A stretch of DNA of 64,000 nt from Bacillus pseudomycoides. GTDB taxonomy: Bacteria; Bacillota; Bacilli; Bacillales; Bacillaceae_G. Positions 1-7,741 of this stretch are shown here, one piece after another. Both the position numbers and the translations under genes were made by a program. The stretch spans positions 78,173 to 142,172 of the forward strand of contig NZ_NUQE01000005.1 in the NCBI RefSeq assembly GCF_002582035.1, written 5' to 3'. Under the pieces are notes generated by a model. It had not been told where the DNA came from. It saw nothing but the letters and a program-made list of their open reading frames with translations, and did not search any database. Within the stretch, counting starts at the first letter, position 1, and each line of letters begins with the position of its first letter.

Positions 1-22
1 TTAGGGAGAAGGGAAATAGAAA

Positions 23-46
23 AACCCTTTACAGAAGTAAAGGGTT
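23..46 (-). terminator. Intrinsic terminator of the TRIC-family gene
   Basis: A perfect 10-bp stem (AACCCTTTAC / GTAAAGGGTT) with a 4-nt loop is followed, read on the minus strand, by a T-rich stretch. It lies about 50 nt past the stop codon of the minus-strand gene at 96-728 and is well placed to end that transcript. Confidence 0.75.
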
Positions 47-95
47 GATTTGTTATTTATACTGCTATTCGTTGGCAGTAAGAGCATTTCAATGA

Positions 96-728
96 TTAAA
101 GTTTCACTTTATCATTGAAATGTTCAATCTTTTCTACACTGCGATGTGGCAGATGCCATTTGTAATGAATAGAAATCATGCGCAAACATACAATAAGAAC
201 GAATAAAACATATAATGCCCAGTCACTCGTAACAATTTTAGCCCCAATTAAGAATCCAGCTAAAATCGTCCAAAATGCATAAACTTCAGCTCGTAGTACG
301 AGTGGTTTACGACGTGCCAATAAATCACGAATAATACCGCCACCAATTCCAGTTAAAACAGCTGCGACAATCGTTGCGCTAATTGGTAAGTTTAGTTTTT
401 GTGCATATAATGCCCCTTGAATTGCAAAAGCAGATAAACCGATTGCATCGGTGATATTTTCCCAGCGTTTCCAATGTTTGATAAGTCTGTTCGGGAATAA
501 AAATATAATAGTCATTGACAAAATTGCAATTTCAAATAACATATCTTGTTTCCAAAACGCATCAATTGGATAACCGATTAATAAATTACGCAGTGCTCCT
601 CCCCCGAATGCAGTCGCCATTCCTAAAATATAAACCCCAAAAATATCGTATTCTTCTTCCATCGCGATGATAGCTCCGCTTAAAGCAAAAGCAATTGTAC
701 CAATGATGCTAAATAAATCCCATGCCAT
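96..728 (-). CDS. TRIC/UPF0126 family membrane channel-like protein (YvgT-like)
   Basis: The 210-aa protein is almost wholly hydrophobic, with about seven membrane segments. It holds two copies of a glycine-rich repeat, FGGGALRNLL in the first half and GIGGGIIRDLL in the second. This duplicated G-G-G-x-x-R pattern is the signature of UPF0126 proteins, the prokaryotic relatives of trimeric intracellular cation channels. A role as a plasma-membrane cation channel follows from the family; the substrate cannot be read here. The start is placed at the ATG at 728 because GAGGGAG lies just upstream of it; a longer reading from a GTG at 743 would put that ribosome binding site inside the gene. It is a single gene divergent from hflX. 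Confidence 0.85.
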   Translation of the reverse strand: MAWDLFSIIGTIAFALSGAIIAMEEEYDIFGVYILGMATAFGGGALRNLLIGYPIDAFWKQDMLFEIAILSMTIIFLFPNRLIKHWKRWENITDAIGLSAFAIQGALYAQKLNLPISATIVAAVLTGIGGGIIRDLLARRKPLVLRAEVYAFWTILAGFLIGAKIVTSDWALYVLFVLIVCLRMISIHYKWHLPHRSVEKIEHFNDKVKL

Positions 729-816
729 GAAATTCTCCCTCACTAACTAGATGAAATGTTCTTACTCTGCTATTATATTAGAAGGTTTAATTTTCGAAAA
801 GGATGAGTGAGCATAT

Positions 817-2097
817 TTGATAGAAGAAAAAGAAAAAGTGATCCTAGTTGGCTGTCAATTGCCGCAAGATGATGATGAACGTTTTGAACACTCGATGGAA
901 GAATTAGCATCATTAGCGAAAACAGCACAAGCAGAAGTGTTGGTTTCAACGATGCAAAAGCGTTCTAAGTTTCATCCGGCAACGTATGTTGGGAAGGGGA
1001 AGTTAGAAGAACTTTCTTTACTTGCAGAAGAACTAGAACCAGATGTTATCATTTTTAATAATGAATTAACACCAAGTCAAATTCGAAATTTATCAGCACA
1101 GTTAGATGCGAGAGTTATTGATCGCACACAGCTTATATTAGATATTTTTGCTCAGCGCGCAAAATCAAGAGAAGGTAAATTACAAGTGGAACTTGCACAG
1201 CTTCAATATGCGTTGCCTCGTCTTGTGGGGCAAGGGCAAGCCTTATCTCGTCTTGGTGGCGGTATTGGTACAAGAGGTCCAGGGGAAACGAAGTTAGAAA
1301 CGGATCGTCGTCATATTCGCTCTCGCATCGATGAAATTAAAAGGCAGCTTTCTGGTGTGGTAGAGCATCGCAAGAGATATCGTGAACGGCGTAAAGAAAA
1401 TCAGGTTTTTCAAGTTTCTTTAGTTGGATACACAAATGCTGGGAAATCTACGCTATTTAACAGATTAACAGCGGCTGATACGTTTGAAGAAGATTTACTG
1501 TTTGCAACACTTGATCCGACGACGCGTAAAATGCAGTTGCCGTGTGGATATACAGTGTTATTAACAGATACAGTTGGATTTATTCAAGATTTACCAACAT
1601 CGTTAGTTGCAGCGTTTCGTTCCACGTTAGAGGAAGTGAATGAAGCGGATGTTATTTTGCATGTTATCGATTCAGCTGATCCAAATTACATTGGACATGA
1701 GGAGACAGTGAAAAAATTACTGCAAGATCTTGAGTTTGACCACATTTCAATTATTACAGTGTACAATAAAAAAGATAAGTTACATCCGAACTTCATCCCA
1801 TCCCCAAAAAATGATTTTATTATGACGAGTGCTTTTGATGCGGCGGATTTAGAGAAATTAAAAAAAGTTGTAGAAATAGAAATGATGAAGCGGATGGATT
1901 CATATGAGTTAATGATCCCGGTAAGCGAAGGTAGATTGTTGACGCTTTTAAGAACAGAAACAGTGTTAACAGAAATGACGTTTCAAGAAGAGAAGCAAGC
2001 ATACGAATGTACAGGGTATATTTTTGCTCATTCTCCGCTAAACGGACAAATCAATAGATATTCAGCAAGAAAAGGAGAAGAGAAAGAAGATGTTTAA
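817..2097 (+). CDS. hflX: GTPase HflX, ribosome-associated
   Basis: The 426-aa protein has the HflX N-terminal domain (about residues 1-190), including the GGxGxRGPGE glycine-rich linker, then a G domain with G1 GYTNAGKST near residue 204, G3 DTVGF near 251 and G4 NKKD near 317. HflX proteins bind the 50S subunit and split stalled or hibernating ribosomes, notably after heat or antibiotic stress. The start is a TTG at 817 preceded by AAAAGGATGAG; no in-frame ATG lies close by. The stop overlaps the start of the next gene by 8 nt, so hflX and the PLP lyase are translationally linked. Length and motifs are normal for the family. Confidence 0.95.
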   Translation: MIEEKEKVILVGCQLPQDDDERFEHSMEELASLAKTAQAEVLVSTMQKRSKFHPATYVGKGKLEELSLLAEELEPDVIIFNNELTPSQIRNLSAQLDARVIDRTQLILDIFAQRAKSREGKLQVELAQLQYALPRLVGQGQALSRLGGGIGTRGPGETKLETDRRHIRSRIDEIKRQLSGVVEHRKRYRERRKENQVFQVSLVGYTNAGKSTLFNRLTAADTFEEDLLFATLDPTTRKMQLPCGYTVLLTDTVGFIQDLPTSLVAAFRSTLEEVNEADVILHVIDSADPNYIGHEETVKKLLQDLEFDHISIITVYNKKDKLHPNFIPSPKNDFIMTSAFDAADLEKLKKVVEIEMMKRMDSYELMIPVSEGRLLTLLRTETVLTEMTFQEEKQAYECTGYIFAHSPLNGQINRYSARKGEEKEDV

Positions 2098-3361
2098 TCG
2101 ATTGAAGAATGGGGAAAAAATTGCTCCAATTGTAAAAGAAGTTGAAATACAAATTGCAGATATACATAAGCGTATTGATGAAGTAACCGAGAGTAATCAA
2201 TTTCGTGTGTTAGAGAGTTTTCGTAGTCATAAAATTAGTGATTCACATTTTATTCCGACAACAGGATACGGCTATGATGATATAGGCCGTGACACGTTAG
2301 AAAAAGTGTATGCTGACGTGTTCGGGGCAGAAGCAGGTCTTGTACGGCCGCAAATTATTTCTGGAACTCATGCAATCTCTACAGCGTTGTTTGGTATTTT
2401 ACGCCCTGGTGATGAATTGTTATATATAACTGGTAAGCCGTATGATACGTTAGAAGAAATTGTTGGTGTTCGCGGGAAAGGTGTTGGCTCGTTTAAAGAG
2501 TATAATATCGGTTACCAGGCAGTTTCTTTAACAGAAGAGGGACGTGTGGATTTTGCTGCGGTGAAAGCGGCGATTCATGAAAATACAAAAATGATTGGTA
2601 TTCAGCGTTCGAAGGGATATGCAACTCGTCCATCATTTACAATTGCCGAAATTAAAGAAATGATTGCCTTTGTAAAAGAAATTAAGCCTGATGTCGTTGT
2701 ATTTGTAGACAACTGTTACGGAGAATTTGTAGAAGAGCTTGAACCGTGTCATGTCGGTGCAGATTTAATGGCAGGTTCCCTTATTAAAAATCCAGGTGGC
2801 GGCATCGTGAAAACGGGCGGTTACATTGTTGGGAAAGATCAATATGTAGAAGCATGTGCATATCGTTTAACATCTCCAGGTATCGGAGCAGAAGCTGGTG
2901 CATCTTTATATAGTTTGCAAGAGATGTATCAAGGATTTTTCTTAGCGCCTCATGTTGCTGGTCAAGCGTTAAAAGGTGCAATCTTTACAGCGGCCTTTTT
3001 AGAAAAGCTTGGTATGAATACATCGCCAACTTGGAATGCGCCGCGAACAGATTTAATACAATCTGTTCAATTTGATGATAAAGAACGCATGATTGCATTT
3101 TGCCAAGCGATTCAATATGCATCACCAATCAATTCGCATTTTACGCCGTATCCGAATTATATGCCAGGATATGAAGATGATGTGATTATGGCTGCAGGTA
3201 CGTTTATTCAAGGTGCGAGTATTGAATTATCAGCAGATGGTCCGATTCGTCCCCCTTATGTTGCGTATGTGCAGGGTGGTTTAACATATTCGCATGTGAA
3301 GATTGCGATTTGTTCTGCTATTGATGCGCTTATTGAAAAAAATCTATTAGTAATTTCTTAA
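2090..3361 (+). CDS. ynbB: YnbB-type PLP-dependent Cys/Met lyase (aluminium resistance family)
   Basis: The 423-aa protein is a fold-type I PLP enzyme. The Schiff-base lysine is expected in SLIKNPGGG near residue 232, after the [11 protein letters not shown] segment that carries the PLP-binding aspartate. The family is annotated as methionine gamma-lyase or cystathionine beta-lyase-like 'aluminium resistance' protein and occurs next to hflX and glnR across Bacillus. The true substrate is not settled for the family. The ATG overlaps the end of hflX by 8 nt, with AAAGGAG upstream, and a clear terminator follows the stop, so hflX-ynbB reads as a two-gene operon. Confidence 0.85.
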   Translation: MFNRLKNGEKIAPIVKEVEIQIADIHKRIDEVTESNQFRVLESFRSHKISDSHFIPTTGYGYDDIGRDTLEKVYADVFGAEAGLVRPQIISGTHAISTALFGILRPGDELLYITGKPYDTLEEIVGVRGKGVGSFKEYNIGYQAVSLTEEGRVDFAAVKAAIHENTKMIGIQRSKGYATRPSFTIAEIKEMIAFVKEIKPDVVVFVDNCYGEFVEELEPCHVGADLMAGSLIKNPGGGIVKTGGYIVGKDQYVEACAYRLTSPGIGAEAGASLYSLQEMYQGFFLAPHVAGQALKGAIFTAAFLEKLGMNTSPTWNAPRTDLIQSVQFDDKERMIAFCQAIQYASPINSHFTPYPNYMPGYEDDVIMAAGTFIQGASIELSADGPIRPPYVAYVQGGLTYSHVKIAICSAIDALIEKNLLVIS

Positions 3362-3366
3362 ATGGA

Positions 3367-3391
3367 AGCTGCCGGTGTTGGCAGCTTTTTT
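3367..3391 (+). terminator. Intrinsic terminator after ynbB
   Basis: A 7-bp stem, AGCTGCC (3367-3373) with GGCAGCT (3380-3386), is followed by a run of T. It starts 6 nt past the ynbB stop and separates the hflX-ynbB operon from glnRA. Confidence 0.85.
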
Positions 3392-3450
3392 GTATATAAG
3401 TAGGTAATTGAGACATTTTAATAAGAGTGAAAAAAATTCCGAAAAAATCA

Positions 3451-3500
3451 TGTAAGAAAAGCTAACATCTGTTGACATGATACATAACATGATATAAAAT
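3451..3500 (+). promoter_or_regulatory. glnRA promoter with two GlnR operator boxes
   Basis: Box 1 at 3451-3467 (TGTAAGAAAAGCTAACA) matches the GlnR/TnrA consensus TGTNA-N7-TNACA perfectly. Box 2 at 3473-3489 (TGACATGATACATAACA) is the weaker second copy, 22 bp downstream. The promoter itself is near consensus: TTGACA at 3472-3477, a 17-bp spacer, and TAAAAT at 3495-3500. Box 2 overlaps the -35 element and spacer, so bound GlnR would block RNA polymerase. This is the classical Bacillus glnRA autoregulation layout, in which feedback-inhibited glutamine synthetase stimulates GlnR binding. Confidence 0.9.
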
Positions 3501-3532
3501 GAGAATCAAGTTAAGGCGAAGGAGGAACTGAA

Positions 3533-3925
3533 GTGACACAACACGATCGACGTTCTGCCCCGCTGTTTCCAATAAGTATAGTTATGGATTTAACACAATT
3601 ATCTGCGCGTCAAATTCGTTACTATGAAGAGCATAAATTGATTTCCCCAACCCGTACAAAAGGAAATCGTAGATTATTTTCATTTAACGACGTAGATAAA
3701 TTGTTAGAGATTAAAGATTTGTTAGATCAAGGTTTAAACATGGCTGGTATTAAGCAAGTACTACAAATGAAGGAAAATCAATCAGAAGTGATACAAGCAA
3801 AAGAACAAGTGAAAGAAATTTCGAAATCTGAGCTTCGTAAAATTCTTCGAGATGAACTGCAACATACAGGCAGGTTTAATCGAACGTCTTTACGACAAGG
3901 TGATATTTCAAGATTTTTTCATTAA
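3533..3925 (+). CDS. glnR: MerR-family nitrogen repressor GlnR
   Basis: The 130-aa protein has an N-terminal MerR winged helix (about residues 12-80, with [16 protein letters not shown] and [13 protein letters not shown]) and a short C-terminal tail, which in GlnR is the part that senses the glutamine synthetase complex. It represses glnRA and other nitrogen genes when glutamine is plentiful. The GTG start at 3533 is preceded by AAGGAGG with ideal spacing. It is co-transcribed with glnA 48 nt downstream, from a promoter carrying two operator boxes. Confidence 0.95.
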   Translation: MTQHDRRSAPLFPISIVMDLTQLSARQIRYYEEHKLISPTRTKGNRRLFSFNDVDKLLEIKDLLDQGLNMAGIKQVLQMKENQSEVIQAKEQVKEISKSELRKILRDELQHTGRFNRTSLRQGDISRFFH

Positions 3926-3973
3926 TGATTGATAATTTTGAGAATGTTTAGAGGGACTAAGGAGGAATTTAAA

Positions 3974-5308
3974 ATGGCAAAGTACACAAAAGAAGATATT
4001 TTCCGCTTGGCGAAAGAAGAGAATGTAAAGTATATCCGTCTACAATTTACGGATCTTTTAGGAAGTATTAAAAACGTAGAAATTCCAGTTAGTCAGTTAA
4101 CAAAAGCTCTAGATAACAAAATGATGTTTGACGGATCTTCAATTGAAGGATTTGTTCGTATTGAAGAATCTGACATGTACTTATATCCAGACCTAGATAC
4201 ATGGGTAGTATTCCCATGGACTGCTGAAAAAGGGAAAGTAGCACGATTAATTTGTGATATTTACAATGCAGACGGCACGCCGTTTGATGGTGATCCACGT
4301 AACAACTTAAAACGTATGCTGAAAGAAATGGAAGAATTAGGATTTAGTGATTTCAATCTTGGACCAGAACCAGAATTCTTCTTATTCAAAGTTGATGAAA
4401 AAGGAAATCCAACATTAGAATTAAATGATAACGGTGGATACTTTGACCTTGCTCCGATGGATTTAGGAGAAAACTGCCGTCGTGATATCGTTCTTGAGCT
4501 TGAAGAAATGGGCTTTGAAATTGAAGCATCACACCATGAAGTTGCACCAGGACAACACGAAATTGACTTCAAATATGCAAATGCAATTCGTTCATGTGAT
4601 GATATTCAAACATTCAAGCTTGTTGTAAAAACAATCGCTCGTAAACATGGTTTGCACGCAACATTTATGCCAAAACCATTATTTGGAGTGAACGGTTCAG
4701 GAATGCACTGTAACTTATCACTATTCAAAAATGGTGAGAACGTATTCTACGATCAAAACGGTGATTTACAGTTAAGTGATGATGCTCGTCATTTCATCGC
4801 AGGGATTTTAAAACACGCACCAGCATTTACAGCGGTAGCAAACCCAACTGTAAACTCTTACAAACGTTTAGTACCTGGTTATGAAGCACCATGCTACGTA
4901 GCATGGTCTGCACAAAACCGTAGCCCATTAGTACGTATTCCAGCATCTCGTGGTGTAAGTACACGTGTAGAAGTACGTAGTGTTGACCCAGCAGCAAACC
5001 CATATTTAGTAATGGCAACACTATTAGCAGCAGGTCTTGATGGAATTAAAAATAAATTAACTCCGCCAGCTGCAGTAGATCGTAACATCTATGTAATGAC
5101 AAAAGAAGAGCGTGAAGAAGCAGGTATCATTGACTTACCAGCAACATTAGCGCAAGCATTAGTTACATTACAATCTAACGAAATTATATGCGGTGCATTA
5201 GGTGAACATTTACTTGAGCATTTCATCGAAGCGAAAGAAATTGAGTGGGATATGTTCCGCACGCAAGTTCACCAATGGGAACGCGATCAATATATGACTC
5301 TTTACTAA
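3974..5308 (+). CDS. glnA: Glutamine synthetase, type I
   Basis: The 444-aa enzyme makes glutamine from glutamate, ammonia and ATP. It shows the GS signatures DGSSIEGF near residue 53, NGSGMHCN in the middle and RSPLVRIP in the catalytic core, and it lacks the adenylylation-type insertion, as expected for the feedback-inhibited GS of Bacillus. The start is the ATG at 3974, directly behind AAGGAGGAATTTAAA; an upstream in-frame extension lacks a binding site. The gene is intact although a decayed copy of its 3' end lies about 42 kb downstream (47722-47877), which suggests that this 3' end served as an integration site. Confidence 0.97.
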   Translation: MAKYTKEDIFRLAKEENVKYIRLQFTDLLGSIKNVEIPVSQLTKALDNKMMFDGSSIEGFVRIEESDMYLYPDLDTWVVFPWTAEKGKVARLICDIYNADGTPFDGDPRNNLKRMLKEMEELGFSDFNLGPEPEFFLFKVDEKGNPTLELNDNGGYFDLAPMDLGENCRRDIVLELEEMGFEIEASHHEVAPGQHEIDFKYANAIRSCDDIQTFKLVVKTIARKHGLHATFMPKPLFGVNGSGMHCNLSLFKNGENVFYDQNGDLQLSDDARHFIAGILKHAPAFTAVANPTVNSYKRLVPGYEAPCYVAWSAQNRSPLVRIPASRGVSTRVEVRSVDPAANPYLVMATLLAAGLDGIKNKLTPPAAVDRNIYVMTKEEREEAGIIDLPATLAQALVTLQSNEIICGALGEHLLEHFIEAKEIEWDMFRTQVHQWERDQYMTLY

Positions 5309-5315
5309 GAGTCTC

Positions 5316-5347
5316 AAACCCTCAACACATAATGTGTTGAGGGTTTT
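5316..5347 (+). terminator. Terminator of glnRA
   Basis: A long stem of AAACCCTCAACACAT with ATGTGTTGAGGGTTTT begins 8 nt past the glnA stop and ends in a T-rich tail. This is the last conserved element before the accessory region begins. Confidence 0.9.
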
Positions 5348-5903
5348 CTTTTATAACTGCCTAGTTGAAAACTGGGGACATCTTCATCATAAAGTGTCTT
5401 TTGTAAACCATATACATATTTATCTGTTACTTGAAGTACTACAGTTTGAAGCGTGACAAAAGGCCTTGAGTTTGTAACTAAATTAGAAAATTTTCATTTA
5501 ACAGAAAGAGTAACTTTACTGGTTCGATAATGTATAAATTTTTGATGATTAATCTTATTTATCCTGCTAGTCGCGGATAGTAAAATCATTCCTCAAAATT
5601 CTGAGAAAACAAAATAGATAAGCGGGGGATAATTCCCCTTGAAAGTCTGAATGATGAGAACTTTTCGTTAGTAGGGATGAAGAAAATCTCCTATATACGG
5701 AAACTTCACTTTATATTCGTTAATTTTATATTTAAAAAAATATGTATTTGTAGAAGATAAATACAGAGGATTATTAGAAGATTTAGTAGAAGAATTAGGT
5801 AGGAAATAAAGTTTCTCAACTTTTTTGTAAAAAATAGAAGGATAACGAAAGGGAAAATGATATTTTATGAGGAGAAAAGAAAGAATTTGCAGAATAATTT
5901 ATA
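5348..5903. other. Gene-free AT-rich region between glnA and the EPS operon
   Basis: No convincing reading frame is present. The stretch holds a degenerate bcr1-like repeat (5558-5714, listed separately) and otherwise low-complexity AT-rich DNA. It leads into the EPS promoter at 5904. It is the left junction of the accessory island. Confidence 0.6.
5558..5714 (+). repeat. Degenerate bcr1-like element (copy A)
   Basis: About 157 bp runs from TATCCTGCTAGTCGCGGATAGTA to a 3' end reading GGAAACTTCACTTTAT. The 5' stem-loop start, the central GCGGGGGATAATTCCCC segment and the 3' end are laid out as in the much better copy at 52174-52327. bcr1 is a repeat of roughly 155 bp restricted to the B. cereus group. 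The call rests on comparison within the window and memory of the family consensus. Confidence 0.5.
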
Positions 5904-5932
5904 TTGACTTGTTCTATATAAAGAACTAAAAT
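5904..5932 (+). promoter_or_regulatory. EPS operon promoter with a SinR-like operator filling the spacer
   Basis: TTGACT at 5904-5909 and TAAAAT at 5927-5932 are separated by exactly 17 bp. The 16-bp palindrome GTTCTATATAAAGAAC (5911-5926) occupies that spacer. The arms fit the SinR half-site GTTCTYT. A further half-site, AGAAC at 5943-5947, lies 21 bp (two helical turns) after the AGAAC at 5922-5926. A protein bound here would exclude RNA polymerase. The transcript would carry a 5' leader of about 175 nt before the first EPS gene. Confidence 0.8.
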
Positions 5933-6114
5933 CTATTTTAAATAGAACTTATTGTGTTTCATTCGATGAAGTGATGTTTTTGTGTAAAAAAAATTTTTCA
6001 ACAATTTTCTAAAATATCTGAATAAAAATGTTTTTATAGAGTATATTAGATTGGATATTCTAAAATCTATAAGTAGTGCTTAGTACATTTATAAAAAATT
6101 TGCGGGGTGAAATT

Positions 6115-6855
6115 ATGGAGAAGGAAATAAATATTAAGAATTTATTTGCTGTTATAAGAAGACGTCTATGGGTTGTTGTCGTGCTTACAATCATCATTAC
6201 ATTGGTAGGAGCGGCTTATAGTATTTTCTTAAAAACCCCATTATACTCATCTTCTGCAAGAATACTCATTCCAGCAAATAATGACACTATAAACACGCTT
6301 AAAGTAATGATAAATGAACCAGTTGTGATGGAGAAAGTAGCTGCGGAATTGAACATTAATAGATCAGCGAGCTCATTAAGCGGACAAATAAGTACTGAAA
6401 GTGTAGAAGGTTCGCAGATAGTGAAAATTACTGCGGTTGATGCGGACCCCGTACTTGCAGCTAAAATTGCGAATACTACAGCTGCTGTTTATAAGCAAGA
6501 AGCCGCAAGTGTATTAAAATTTAATGATGTCAGCATTTTATCGGAAGCGACAGCAACGAAATACTCTGTACCAATAAACATAGATCATACTAAAACTATA
6601 ATGACTGCCTTCTTTATTGGTTTGGTATTAAGCATTGGGTTCATCTTTTTACTAGATTCTTTGGATGATACGATTAAATCGGAGCGTGCTATCGAAAAAT
6701 TATTAGATATTCCTACTTTAGGGAGTATTTCTAAAATGGATAAGAGAAACATAGTAGACAAATGTAGTAAAAAGGAACCTGTATCCTTAAGGGGGCGAGA
6801 CAATTGGTTTACAAAAGTAGAAGAAAAAGAGACAACTTCAAGGAAGAAAGCCTAG
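6115..6855 (+). CDS. Wzz/YveK-type chain-length modulator and kinase activator (EpsA-like)
   Basis: The 246-aa protein has two membrane segments (about residues 20-42 and 161-183) flanking an extracellular Wzz domain, and a short cytoplasmic tail. This is the transmembrane modulator half of the two-part bacterial tyrosine kinase system of Gram-positive EPS loci. Its cytoplasmic tail activates the partner kinase, and it sets polymer length. The start is the ATG at 6115 behind GGGGTGA; an upstream in-frame ATG at 6076 lacks a binding site. It is the first gene of the EPS operon and overlaps the kinase gene by 52 nt. Confidence 0.85.
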   Translation: MEKEINIKNLFAVIRRRLWVVVVLTIIITLVGAAYSIFLKTPLYSSSARILIPANNDTINTLKVMINEPVVMEKVAAELNINRSASSLSGQISTESVEGSQIVKITAVDADPVLAAKIANTTAAVYKQEAASVLKFNDVSILSEATATKYSVPINIDHTKTIMTAFFIGLVLSIGFIFLLDSLDDTIKSERAIEKLLDIPTLGSISKMDKRNIVDKCSKKEPVSLRGRDNWFTKVEEKETTSRKKA

Positions 6856-7466
6856 TTACTTATACCGCACCAAGTTCCAAAGTTGCTGAAGAGTATCGCG
6901 CGATTCGTACGAATCTCCAGTTTTCATCTGTCACCCGTAAAGACAAGACCATCGTTATTACCTCTCCAAGATTTGGGGAAGGAAAATCAACTACTACGGC
7001 TAACCTTGCTGTGTCTATAGCTCAACAAGGTGAAAAAGTATTGGTAATTGATGCTGATTTACGAAAGCCAACAATTCATGAAATATTCCGAGTTGAAAAC
7101 ACAATGGGGTTAACAAATATCTTGAGTGGCAAAGCAACATTGGAGGGGGCTGTGGTGCAAACAGGAATTGGAAGGCTTTATGTATTAACAAGCGGTCCAA
7201 TTCCGTTTAATCCAGCTGAGATGCTTAGTTCAGTAGCAATGGAGACTTTAATTCAAAAAGCAATCGAGCAATATGACATCATATTATTTGACTCTCCACC
7301 AATTTTAGAAGTAACAGATACCAGCATTTTAGCTGATCGGTGTGACGGGGTATTATTAGTAATAAAGTGTAATCATACTGTGAATGAGGATGCACTGGAA
7401 GCTAAAAGAATAGTAGGTTTTACAAGAGGAGAATTAGTGGGGACTATTCTAAACAATAAGGTATAA
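6804..7466 (+). CDS. BY-type tyrosine kinase (EpsB-like) lacking the tyrosine-rich tail
   Basis: The 220-aa protein has the P-loop set of bacterial tyrosine kinases: Walker A GEGKSTTTAN near residue 56, Walker A' VIDADLRKP near 81, and Walker B ILFDSPP near 155. It follows its modulator in the usual order. The TTG start at 6804 has AAGGGGG at 6789-6795, inside the end of the previous gene. The protein ends at VGTILNNKV. Homologues such as B. subtilis EpsB continue here into a cluster of tyrosines that is autophosphorylated; that tail is absent, so the usual phosphorylation switch is missing or lies elsewhere. Confidence 0.85.
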   Translation: MVYKSRRKRDNFKEESLVTYTAPSSKVAEEYRAIRTNLQFSSVTRKDKTIVITSPRFGEGKSTTTANLAVSIAQQGEKVLVIDADLRKPTIHEIFRVENTMGLTNILSGKATLEGAVVQTGIGRLYVLTSGPIPFNPAEMLSSVAMETLIQKAIEQYDIILFDSPPILEVTDTSILADRCDGVLLVIKCNHTVNEDALEAKRIVGFTRGELVGTILNNKV

Positions 7467-7486
7467 GGGTTATTTTAGATTATCCT

Positions 7487-7502
7487 GTTCTTTATAAAGA
7501 AC
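7487..7502. promoter_or_regulatory. SinR-like operator palindrome, perfect copy
   Basis: GTTCTTTATAAAGAAC is a perfect 16-bp palindrome made of two SinR half-sites (GTTCTTT) facing each other. It lies between the kinase gene and the EAR-like RNA. No good -35 element accompanies it, so it may act on an unseen internal promoter or as a roadblock. Confidence 0.7.
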
Positions 7503-7519
7503 AAAAATATTATTTATAA

Positions 7520-7650
7520 AAGGAATGTGGTAATGTCTCCTTACCAGTATCAATGGAGGCACTCGATCATGCTGTGGGTTGGATAAACCTTAGATGCTAG
7601 TCATCAAGAGTGTGATGTGAGGGCGGGTTAGATGCCCGAATTTTATTAGA
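7520..7650 (+). ncRNA. EAR-like (eps-associated) antitermination RNA element
   Basis: A non-coding, GC-richer stretch lies between the epsB-like and epsC-like genes, which is where the EAR element sits in B. subtilis and relatives. Visible structure: hairpin GGTAA-TGTCTCC-TTACC, whose loop can pair with GGAGGCA at 7556-7562 (a pseudoknot); hairpin GGTT-GGATA-AACC; hairpin CATCA-AGAGTG-TGATG; and hairpin GGGC-GGGTTAGAT-GCCC. EAR is known to make RNA polymerase read through downstream terminators in long eps operons. A strong terminator directly follows at 7650-7710. The identification rests on position and structure; no covariance search was possible. Confidence 0.65.
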
Positions 7651-7710
7651 TTAAAGCTTTTAGCTATGAGTTTTTGAAAAGACCTCGTAGTTAAAAGCTT
7701 TAATTTTTTT
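7650..7710 (+). terminator. Intrinsic terminator directly behind the EAR-like RNA
   Basis: ATTAAAGCTTTTA (from 7650) pairs with TAAAAGCTTTAAT (to about 7703) with extra pairs toward the loop, followed by a run of seven T. It lies inside the EPS operon 32 nt before the epsC-like gene, so it would stop transcription unless overridden, which is the expected job of an EAR element. Confidence 0.75.
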
Positions 7711-7741
7711 AAAAGTAATGATTGAAAACGGGGGAAGGTTT

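Noticed and set aside
60-113. GGCAGTAAGAGC and AAGTTTCACTTTAT near the window start as a bcr1 relic
   Set aside because: The second part overlaps the coding end of the TRIC-family gene and the bcr1 middle is absent; chance similarity cannot be excluded.
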